From an uncultured Lachnospiraceae bacterium (GTDB taxonomy: Bacteria > Bacillota > Clostridia > Lachnospirales > Lachnospiraceae), in NCBI GenBank assembly GCA_910585635.1, contig CAJUFE010000083.1, forward strand, positions 1 to 11,958: 11,958 nucleotides of DNA, in the 5' to 3' direction. This document shows, piece by piece, positions 7,699 through 11,958 of the stretch. Position 1 is the stretch's first letter, and each line of letters opens with the position of its first letter. The notes under the pieces are model-generated. The model saw only the letters and a program-made list of their open reading frames with translations. It did not search any database and had not been told where the DNA came from. A program made the position numbers and the translations under genes.

Positions 7699-7727
7699 AT
7701 CATACCACAAATAGGAGGGGATGAAAA
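7699..7727 (-). promoter_or_regulatory. Putative promoter of the acetamidase operon
   Basis: On the minus strand TTTTCA (7727-7722, 4/6) and TATGAT (7704-7699, 5/6, with TGG just before it as an extended -10) are 17 bases apart. The start would fall near 7692, giving a leader of about 36 bases. The -35 box lies inside one arm of an inverted repeat (7719-7762). Confidence 0.6.
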
Positions 7728-7762
7728 GGTCGATCCCATTCCCGGAGAGAAACTTTTCATCC
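7719..7762. repeat. Inverted repeat over the acetamidase -35 box
   Basis: GGATGAAAAG (7719-7728) and CTTTTCATCC (7753-7762) are perfect inverted copies with a 24-base spacer. One arm covers the -35 hexamer of the minus-strand promoter, a position that fits a repressor or activator site. Confidence 0.6.
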
Positions 7763-7767
7763 GGACT

Positions 7768-7796
7768 GTAACAGTTCAGATACCCTGAACTGTTAC
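7768..7796. promoter_or_regulatory. Perfect 12-5-12 palindrome, likely operator of the divergent region
   Basis: GTAACAGTTCAG (7768-7779) and CTGAACTGTTAC (7785-7796) are perfect inverted copies around ATACC. It has no T-tract on either side. It lies about 28 bases upstream of the plus-strand -10 region and about 40 bases upstream of the minus-strand -35 box. The adjacent XRE-cupin regulator is the natural candidate to bind it; this is inference. Confidence 0.75.
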
Positions 7797-7823
7797 TTTG
7801 GACTTCCATTTACCCGTCTCATA

Positions 7824-7832
7824 TGCTATAAT
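7824..7832 (+). promoter_or_regulatory. Extended -10 promoter of the XRE-cupin operon
   Basis: TGCTATAAT contains a perfect TATAAT (7827-7832) with the TGn extension. The -35 position (TTCCAT at 7804-7809, 17-base spacing) is poor, as often seen with extended -10 promoters. The leader would be about 30 bases. Confidence 0.65.
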
Positions 7833-7870
7833 AGATCATTATTTATTAAAACATACGGAGTGGATATAAA

Positions 7871-8431
7871 ATGGGATCGATGGATCTAAAGATCGGCGAG
7901 AAACTGAAAAGCATCCGCATGGCCCGCACGCTTTCCCTGGACGATACTGCGGTGCTGACAGGTGTGAGCAAGCCCATGTTGGGCCAGATCGAACGCGGCC
8001 AGTCTGTCCCCACAGTAACGACCCTCTGGAAGATCGCCACGGGGCTGAAGACACCGCTGTCCGCGTTCCTAGAAGGACCGCAGACGGAATATACCGTTAC
8101 CGGCCCGGACGAGGCAAACGTGATCTTGGGGGACGGCGGCAAGATGAGGGCATACCCACTGTTCACCTATGACCCGGCAGGTCATGGCGTGGAGACATTC
8201 TACATTGAGTTTGACCCGGACTGCCGCCACTTTTCGGACAAGCATGTCGATGGTGTGGAGGAACACATCTTTGTCCTGCGGGGGACGCTGCGGCTTGTCC
8301 TGGGAGACAGGCCGGTGGAGGTCGGCGAGAGGCAGGCCATCCGTTTTCGGGCCGACATCCCCCACGCCTATCAGAACGTGACCGGGGACAAGTGCCAGGT
8401 CTACAACACCATATTCTATCCATGCCATTAA
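7871..8431 (+). CDS. XRE-family transcriptional regulator with C-terminal cupin domain
   Basis: The 186-residue protein has an N-terminal HTH_3 domain (about 8-62; recognition region GVSKPMLGQIERGQ) and a C-terminal cupin_2 barrel (about 110-182; EEHIFVLRGTLRLVLGD and later ADIPHAYQN with a candidate metal His). This is the common small-ligand-sensing regulator layout (SutR/PuuR-like). The ATG at 7871 follows GGAG by 10 bases; a second in-frame ATG at 7880 is also possible. It is the first gene of a three-gene operon and diverges from the acetamidase gene. The palindromes between them suggest it controls both directions and its own expression. The ligand is unknown. Confidence 0.92.
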   Translation: MGSMDLKIGEKLKSIRMARTLSLDDTAVLTGVSKPMLGQIERGQSVPTVTTLWKIATGLKTPLSAFLEGPQTEYTVTGPDEANVILGDGGKMRAYPLFTYDPAGHGVETFYIEFDPDCRHFSDKHVDGVEEHIFVLRGTLRLVLGDRPVEVGERQAIRFRADIPHAYQNVTGDKCQVYNTIFYPCH

Positions 8432-8445
8432 GGAGGACGTTGATC

Positions 8446-9324
8446 ATGTACGAACTGATACAAGCTTCGCAGCGGAGCTATTACATCCAAAGTCCGGCGA
8501 AGATCGGGCTGGTGCGGTTGGACGGGCAGGACGTCTGCCTGATCGACAGCGGCAACGATAAGGACGCGGGCCGTAAAGTCCGGCAGCTTTTAGACGCCAA
8601 CGGATGGCGGCTCACCGCCATCTACAACACCCACTCCAACGCTGACCACATCGGCGGGAACCGGTATCTGCAGGGCCAGACCGGGTGTATGATCTATGCG
8701 CCGGGGATCGACCGCGCCTTTACCCGCTATCCTGTCCTGGAGCCGTCCTTTTTGTACGGCGGCTATCCGTGCAAGGAGCTGCGGCACAAATTCCTCATGG
8801 CCCAGGAGAGCGACGCCCAGGAATTGACGAAGGAATGTCTGCCGCAGGGCTTTGCGATCATCCCCCTGCCGGGACATTTCTTTGATATGGTGGGCTTTCG
8901 GACACCTGATGATGTGGTCTATCTGGCGGATTGCCTGTCCAGCCGGGAAACGCTGGACAAGTATCAGATCGGCTTTATCTATGATGTTGCCGCTTACCTG
9001 AACACGCTGGAAATGGTGAAGTCCTTGCAGGCAAAGGTATTCGTCCCGGCCCACGCCGCTGCCTCCGAAGATATAGCTGGCCTGGCACAGTACAACATCG
9101 ACAAGGTGCTGGAGATCGCGGACAAGATCACCGACATCTGCCAGGGGCCTCTCTGCTTTGAGGCCATCCTGCAACGGCTGTTTACCGACTACGGGCTGAC
9201 CATGGACTTTGAGCAATATGTCCTGGTGGGCAGCACCGTCCGCTCCTATCTGGCGTGGCTGAAAGATACCGGCAGGCTGAACGGCCTGTTTGAAAATAAT
9301 ATGCTGCTCTGGCAGCGGGTATAG
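8446..9324 (+). CDS. MBL-fold metallo-hydrolase with variant HxNxDH motif
   Basis: The start at 8446 follows AGGAGG by 9 bases; this site overlaps the stop of the XRE-cupin gene. The 292 residues show the metallo-beta-lactamase fold: an early beta-hairpin with LIDSGND, then motif 1 THSNADHIGG (His63, Asn65, Asp67, His68), PLPGHFFDM with His144, YLADCLSS with the bridging Asp162, and VPAHAA with His203. The second His of the usual HxHxDH is Asn65, so metal site 1 is altered; such variants are found in some Clostridia hydrolases. No signal peptide is seen, so it is probably cytoplasmic. The C-terminal part (about 215-292) is a helical, winged-helix-like extension. The substrate may be a thioester, lactone or other ester; operon partners do not decide it. 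Confidence 0.9.
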   Translation: MYELIQASQRSYYIQSPAKIGLVRLDGQDVCLIDSGNDKDAGRKVRQLLDANGWRLTAIYNTHSNADHIGGNRYLQGQTGCMIYAPGIDRAFTRYPVLEPSFLYGGYPCKELRHKFLMAQESDAQELTKECLPQGFAIIPLPGHFFDMVGFRTPDDVVYLADCLSSRETLDKYQIGFIYDVAAYLNTLEMVKSLQAKVFVPAHAAASEDIAGLAQYNIDKVLEIADKITDICQGPLCFEAILQRLFTDYGLTMDFEQYVLVGSTVRSYLAWLKDTGRLNGLFENNMLLWQRV

Positions 9325-9333
9325 GAGGACACT

Positions 9334-9753
9334 ATGGATAAGCGAGAGAAGATCATCCGACTATGGTTTGATATGTGGCTGCAAAAGAAAGACCTGGGCA
9401 TAGAGGACATATTTTCTGCTGATGTCCTTTACATCGAAAGCTGGGGGCCGCAGTATCGTGGCGCTGCCAAAGTGAAGCATTGGTTTGAGGAATGGAATAC
9501 ACGGGGAACTGTCCTCCAGTGGGACATCAAACAGTATTTCCACAAGGAGGATCAGACCATCGCCATGTGGTATTTTAAGGATACAATGAACGATGGCAAA
9601 GTGGACTCCTTTGACGGCATGACCCTTGTGAAATGGACGGCGGATGATACGATCTGCTTCTTGCAGGAGTTTGGCTGTAATGAGCATCGCTATGACCCGT
9701 ATCAGGACGGGCCGGTCCCGAAATTTAGAGATGAACAAGCTATGTGGTCCTGA
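9334..9753 (+). CDS. NTF2/SnoaL-like protein
   Basis: This 139-residue protein starts with MDKREKIIRLWFDMWLQKKD and has an acidic, aromatic middle (IESWGPQYRGAAKVKHWFEEW), the usual pattern of the nuclear transport factor 2-like fold (SnoaL-like). Such proteins form a cone-shaped pocket and act as isomerases, hydrolases or binding proteins. AGGAGG lies 4 bases before the ATG and starts right at the stop of the MBL gene, so the three genes are one transcript. No catalytic residue can be assigned by eye. It may act on the same substrate as the MBL enzyme. Confidence 0.8.
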   Translation: MDKREKIIRLWFDMWLQKKDLGIEDIFSADVLYIESWGPQYRGAAKVKHWFEEWNTRGTVLQWDIKQYFHKEDQTIAMWYFKDTMNDGKVDSFDGMTLVKWTADDTICFLQEFGCNEHRYDPYQDGPVPKFRDEQAMWS

Positions 9754-9775
9754 AATTGGATAGGAGGACTTGCCT

Positions 9776-9850
9776 ATGTCTATCCCTTATATTCAGCGCA
9801 CTTCAAAGGGATCCTGCTTATCCCGCTTATTAACTTTTCTGCACTCATAA
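9776..9850 (+). pseudogene. 24-codon ORF with strong ribosome site, probably a truncated fourth operon gene
   Basis: ATAGGAGG ends 8 bases before the ATG at 9776, the same arrangement as the two genes before it. The frame encodes MSIPYIQRTSKGSCLSRLLT and stops at 9848-9850. The sequence is not recognised. The similar spacing suggests the start of a once longer gene cut by a deletion; a genuine small peptide is possible. Confidence 0.4.
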
Positions 9851-9874
9851 AGCGGGAAAAAGGAAGCTTAAAAC

Positions 9875-9904
9875 GGGCATAGCCACCCAATGGCAGCTAT
9901 GCCC
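9875..9904. terminator. Perfect 9-base hairpin, weak terminator candidate
   Basis: GGGCATAGC (9875-9883) and GCTATGCCC (9896-9904) pair perfectly, with an inner CCA/TGG. The plus-strand tail is ATTTATTAT and the minus-strand tail is GTTTTAAG, so neither is an ideal T-tract. The position after the operon fits a terminator. Confidence 0.45.
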
Positions 9905-9924
9905 ATTTATTATGCCCCGGCGTT

Positions 9925-10386
9925 ACAACACGGCGATCGAAGCTGGAGAAAATTTTGGAGGCCGCTCATGTGGCCCCCACCGCCGCCAACCTCCAGCCGG
10001 TTCACCTGATCGCCGTTCAGAGCGAGGACGGGCTGGCGAAGATCGGCAAAGCCGCCAATATCTACGGTGCGCCCCTGGCGATCATTGTCTGCGCCGACCA
10101 CAATAAGGCGTGGGTGCGGCCCTTTGACCAAAAGCAGACCGGGGACATTGATGCTTCCATCCTGACCGACCACATGATGCTCCAGGCCACGGAGCTGGGC
10201 CTGGGCAGCGTATGGGTATGCTACTTCAAGCCGGATGTTCTGCGCCGGGAGTTCGGCCTCCCCGCCGATCTGGAGCCAGTCAATATCCTGGCGATCGGCT
10301 ATGCCGGGGAAAACTTTGCTGACCCAGAACGGCACAGCCAAACACGGATCCCGATGAGCGAGCTGGTTTCCTACGAAAGCCTGTAA
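9925..10386 (+). pseudogene. Nitroreductase-family gene, N-terminus missing
   Basis: From 9943 the frame reads LEKILEAAHVAPTAANLQP, the conserved segment after the FMN-binding start of nitroreductases. It continues through DIDASILTDHMMLQATELGL, GSVWVCYFKPDVLRREFGLP and EPVNILAIGYAGE to a normal end at 10386. The usual first 30 residues are absent. In frame just before is TTRRS, as in the family's RRSxRxY motif, but it joins directly to KLEKIL, as if about 12 codons had been lost. There is no ATG; TTG at 9955 with GGAG 6 bases upstream is the only candidate start and would give 143 residues lacking the RRS phosphate-binding part. I therefore call it broken. A short nitroreductase-like protein made from TTG cannot be excluded. 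It ends before a strong terminator. Confidence 0.75.
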
Positions 10387-10394
10387 ACTGCCTA

Positions 10395-10431
10395 ACAGCG
10401 CCAGGGGGGCTATCCTCCTGGTGCTGTTTTT
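10395..10431 (+). terminator. Rho-independent terminator after the nitroreductase fragment
   Basis: The arm at 10395-10408 pairs with 10414-10427 over 14 positions (two G-T pairs) around the loop GCTAT, followed by TTTTT. It begins 8 bases after the stop codon. Confidence 0.9.
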
Positions 10432-10438
10432 AAGAAAG

Positions 10439-10467
10439 TTCAAAAAAATTTTGTTTTATGGTATGAT
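10439..10467 (+). promoter_or_regulatory. Putative promoter of merR-tautomerase pair
   Basis: TTCAAA (10439-10444, 4/6) and TATGAT (10462-10467, 5/6, with TGG extension) are 17 bases apart. The start would be near 10474, just ahead of a palindrome. Confidence 0.55.
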
Positions 10468-10478
10468 CCCTCTTGCTT

Positions 10479-10492
10479 TGAAGTGCGCTTCA
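10479..10492. promoter_or_regulatory. Candidate MerR operator
   Basis: TGAAG and CTTCA form a perfect inverted repeat around TGCG. It lies just downstream of the first promoter. Alternatively it lies within the 19-base spacer of a second possible promoter, TTGCTT (10473-10478) and TATCCT (10498-10503); a 19-base spacer with a central palindrome is the hallmark of MerR-controlled promoters, though both boxes are weak. Confidence 0.5.
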
Positions 10493-10526
10493 TAGTTTAT
10501 CCTACAAAGTGGATGGAGGATCTGAA

Positions 10527-10949
10527 ATGTATCCAGCAAAAGAAGCTGCAAAGATCACTGGCCTTTCTACCGCAGCGTTAAGATATTATGAAAAAGAACG
10601 TTTATTGCCGCCAGTAAAAAGAAATGACCAAAGGTATAGACAATACACAGATGAAGATATTGAATGGATCCGGATGATCCAATGTATGCGCATGGCTAAT
10701 ATCCCGATCCAGTCTATCAAGAAATATGTTTCTTTATTGATACAAGGCGGAAAGACGCTTGAACAGCGTTATGAGATGGTCCAAGAACATATAGAAACTA
10801 TCATGGGTCAGATAGCCAATCTACAAAAGGCATTGACTTTGACACAAAGTAAAGCAGCATTTTACGAAAAGATCTTGAAAGAGCCGCTGCACCAAGACCT
10901 AACGTATGCTGAGGAATGGAAAATGTTTGATCATGGAGGCCATGTATAA
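10527..10949 (+). CDS. MerR-family transcriptional regulator
   Basis: The 140-residue protein begins with the MerR winged helix-turn-helix: YPAKEAAKITGLSTAALRYY at 2-21, then EKERLLPP and a wing around RQYTDEDIEWI. A long coiled-coil dimerisation helix covers about 75-122. There is no Cys cluster for metals, so it belongs with the AdhR/YyaN-type members that respond to aldehydes or electrophiles. The ATG at 10527 follows GGAGG by 7 bases; a GTG at 10509 in frame is less likely. It precedes the tautomerase by 56 bases and a candidate operator lies just upstream. Family is secure; inducer unknown. Confidence 0.92.
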   Translation: MYPAKEAAKITGLSTAALRYYEKERLLPPVKRNDQRYRQYTDEDIEWIRMIQCMRMANIPIQSIKKYVSLLIQGGKTLEQRYEMVQEHIETIMGQIANLQKALTLTQSKAAFYEKILKEPLHQDLTYAEEWKMFDHGGHV

Positions 10950-11005
10950 CACAGATCCTGTTCCTGCTATAAATGCAACAAAATGAAATGAAAAGGAGAG
11001 ATCAT

Positions 11006-11215
11006 ATGCCCTATATCACGGTTGAGAGCGGGAATTTATCAGACGCTCAAAAAGAGGAACTGATAAAGCGGTTGACGGAAGTATCTTCCGAGATCATGAA
11101 CGTACCGCAGGAGTTTTTTGTTACCACGATCAAAGAAGTACCTGATAAGAATTTTGGTATTGGTGGGAAAACGATCGATAAAGTTAAGGCTGGATATATC
11201 CGGGCACATCAGTAA
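11006..11215 (+). CDS. 4-oxalocrotonate tautomerase family protein
   Basis: This is a 69-residue protein starting MPYITVESGNLSDAQKEEL; removal of Met would expose Pro as the catalytic N-terminal base of the tautomerase superfamily. The length is close to the usual 62-70, and the KxxGIGGKTIDK segment near 53-60 is as in bacterial 4-OT homologues, which form hexamers in the cytoplasm. AAGGAGAG is 5 bases before the ATG; the longer frame from 10973 would bury the Pro and is rejected. It lies downstream of merR and is probably on the same transcript. The substrate is unknown; these enzymes tautomerise or add to keto-enol compounds. Confidence 0.9.
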   Translation: MPYITVESGNLSDAQKEELIKRLTEVSSEIMNVPQEFFVTTIKEVPDKNFGIGGKTIDKVKAGYIRAHQ

Positions 11216-11223
11216 AGGATCCT

Positions 11224-11418
11224 TTGAGCAACATCCTTATCGTCACGCACACATTTTTGATAAAGACCATGATCTGCCTATTTGACTTTGAGCATATCGA
11301 AAAGATTTCAAAGATCAACAATACCGACTGTATCAGGCTTGTATCCGATGGGGAAGTATCCAAGGTGATGTGCGTTTATCCCAACGCAAAGGAGAAGGCG
11401 AAGTGGACACTGTTTTAA
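11224..11418 (+). pseudogene. C-terminal piece resembling a histidine phosphatase
   Basis: The frame is open from 11188 with no ATG; TTG at 11224 is only a nominal start. It reads SNILIVTHTFLIKTMICLF and ends VYPNAKEKAKWTLF. The ILIVTH pattern followed by a helix resembles the second-His motif near the C-terminus of phosphoglycerate-mutase-like phosphatases. The N-terminal RHG half is absent, and it follows the tautomerase stop by 8 bases. Its end overlaps the start of the SDR fragment by 16 bases, a coupling that suggests an original operon. The family call is tentative. Confidence 0.4.
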
Positions 11419-11490
11419 TTACAGGTACTACAAGCGGGATCGGAGCCGCTTTTGCTGTAAAATTTGCAAGAGAACGAAATGATCTCGTAC
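11403..11490 (+). pseudogene. 5' fragment of a short-chain dehydrogenase/reductase gene
   Basis: A GTG at 11403 with AAGGAG 8 bases upstream starts MDTVLITGTTSGIGAAFAVK followed by FARERNDLV. This is the Rossmann nucleotide-binding start of SDR enzymes (TGxxxGIG at residues 7-14). After about 29 codons the family match ends and the frame stops at 11505-11507 inside reverse-strand HxlR sequence. An intact SDR has about 250 residues. Confidence 0.8.
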
Positions 11491-11603
11491 CGCACCGCCC
11501 CTTTTGAGATCTGCCACAAAATTTTCAGTTTCCACTTCCCGCTTAACACATTGAGGCCGATCTCCATTGGGCATTGTTCCGTAACAGCGATCGATCTTGC
11601 CAT
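11487..11603 (-). pseudogene. 5' fragment of an HxlR-family regulator gene
   Basis: From ATG at 11603 (GGAGG 7 bases upstream) the frame reads MARSIAVTEQCPMEIGLNVL and then SGKWKLKILWQISKGAVRY. This is the N-terminal HxlR signature with the redox-suited Cys and GKWK. The match stops at about residue 39, where the next family residues (about NEL) do not follow; the frame then runs through the reverse complement of the SDR fragment to 11415. Full members have about 100-120 residues. Confidence 0.8.
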
Positions 11604-11624
11604 AAGTTTTCCTCCATAATGCAG

Positions 11625-11654
11625 TATCAAAAAAGACACTACATATCAAAAAAG
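11625..11654. repeat. Direct repeat between hxlR and the amidohydrolase gene
   Basis: TATCAAAAAAG occurs at 11625-11635 and 11644-11654, a spacing of 19 bases. It lies upstream of the HxlR-like start and could be a regulator site. Confidence 0.45.
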
Positions 11655-11661
11655 TGCGTTC

Positions 11662-11690
11662 TTGTTCACCCTTCCTGCCTGTGATATGCT
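11662..11690 (+). promoter_or_regulatory. Putative promoter of the amidohydrolase gene
   Basis: TTGTTC (11662-11667) and TATGCT (11685-11690, preceded by TGA as extended -10) are 17 bases apart. The leader would be about 33 bases. Confidence 0.45.
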
Positions 11691-11729
11691 TGATCTTGTC
11701 ATATAAGAGCAAAGAAAGGAATGAATACC

Positions 11730-11921
11730 ATGATCGTAGACAGTCACCAACACGTTATGCTCCCCACATCCATGCAGATCAAGAAAATGGATGATGCCGG
11801 AGTGGACAAAGCGATCTTGTTTACAACGACCCCTCATGTTGAGAGGGCCGCAACTGCGACTTTGGATGCGATCGGCGCAGAAATGCAAGTGCTGTACCAA
11901 CTCCTGTCCGGCAGCTATCCT
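11730..11921 (+). CDS. Amidohydrolase-family protein, cut by adapter
   Basis: The start is taken at ATG 11730, with AAGGA 9 bases upstream; ATG at 11721 sits directly on the ribosome site. It reads MIVDSHQHVMLPTSMQIKKM followed by DDAGVDKAILFTTTPH. The DxHxH metal-binding motif and the GVDKAILF strand fit the amidohydrolase_2 TIM barrel (PF04909). Only 64 codons are genuine. The frame then runs into adapter, giving the artificial tail RSEEHTSELQSP. It is divergent from the HxlR-like fragment, which may have regulated it. Reaction unknown. Confidence 0.75.
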
Positions 11922-11958
11922 AGATCGGAAGAGCACACGTCTGAACTCCAGTCACCGC
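11922..11958. other. Illumina TruSeq adapter contamination
   Basis: From 11922 to 11955 the sequence is identical to the 34-base TruSeq indexed adapter (AGATCGGAAGAGCACACGTC and onward); the last CGC would be the start of an index. It is not genomic. Confidence 0.98.

Noticed and set aside
9822..9856. CCCGCTT and AAGCGGG inverted repeat as a terminator
   Set aside because: The 7-base arms are 21 bases apart and there is no T-tract on either strand.
9934..11484. GATC present at or near the suspected junctions, suggesting ligation chimeras from a GATC-cutting enzyme
   Set aside because: GATC occurs about every 50-60 bases in several genes here, so finding it near a junction is expected by chance.
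11588..11595. GATCGATC, the fill-in junction of GATC-based proximity ligation
   Set aside because: It lies inside a continuous, family-like HxlR N-terminus (MARSIAVTE), so it is coding sequence.

Overview
The window looks like a contig end from a gut-type Clostridia/Lachnospiraceae bacterium. This rests on strong AGGAGG ribosome sites, ATG/GTG starts, sigma-A-like promoters with extended -10 boxes, and families common in that group (DUF4869, DUF1703-type AAA proteins, XRE-cupin regulators, GH2 beta-galactosidase). No rRNA, tRNA, CRISPR array or transposase gene was seen. The last 37 bases are Illumina TruSeq adapter, so the right edge is artificial.

Bases 1-7656 lie on the minus strand. Read in the direction of transcription, an acetamidase/formamidase gene (7656-6601) is followed by a DUF4869 protein (6526-6089) and a small P-loop ATPase (6077-5217), with a GTG start and an 11-base gap between the last two. 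Then comes a very long beta-galactosidase (lacZ, 5030-1578) with its own leader and a strong terminator, and finally the 5' part of an AAA-ATPase/PD-(D/E)XK-type gene (1078-1, cut by the window edge). The 499-base gap between lacZ and that last gene holds the lacZ terminator, a promoter, a perfect hairpin and a possible remnant of an ABC permease.

At 7657-7870 a divergent control region separates the acetamidase gene from a plus-strand operon. It contains a perfect 12-5-12 palindrome, a second inverted repeat over the acetamidase -35 box, and promoters on both strands. The operon encodes an XRE-cupin regulator, a metallo-beta-lactamase-fold hydrolase with an Asn in its metal motif, and an NTF2/SnoaL-like protein. 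Each of the last two starts just after an AGGAGG that overlaps or abuts the previous stop codon.

From 9754 to the end the region is full of broken genes: a 24-codon ORF with a good ribosome site, a nitroreductase without a proper N-terminus, an apparent C-terminal histidine-phosphatase piece, and the 5' ends of an SDR dehydrogenase and an HxlR regulator joined head-on at about 11487-11490. Intact genes among them are a MerR regulator and a 4-oxalocrotonate tautomerase. An amidohydrolase gene is cut by the adapter. The region may be a decayed or rearranged redox-enzyme island, or it may contain assembly chimeras; the adapter makes the second possibility serious for the far right end.

The most unusual signals are in-frame minisatellites in two separate enzymes (lacZ and acetamidase), the operator-like palindromes in the divergent region, the DUF4869-ATPase pair of unknown function, and the head-on gene junction.
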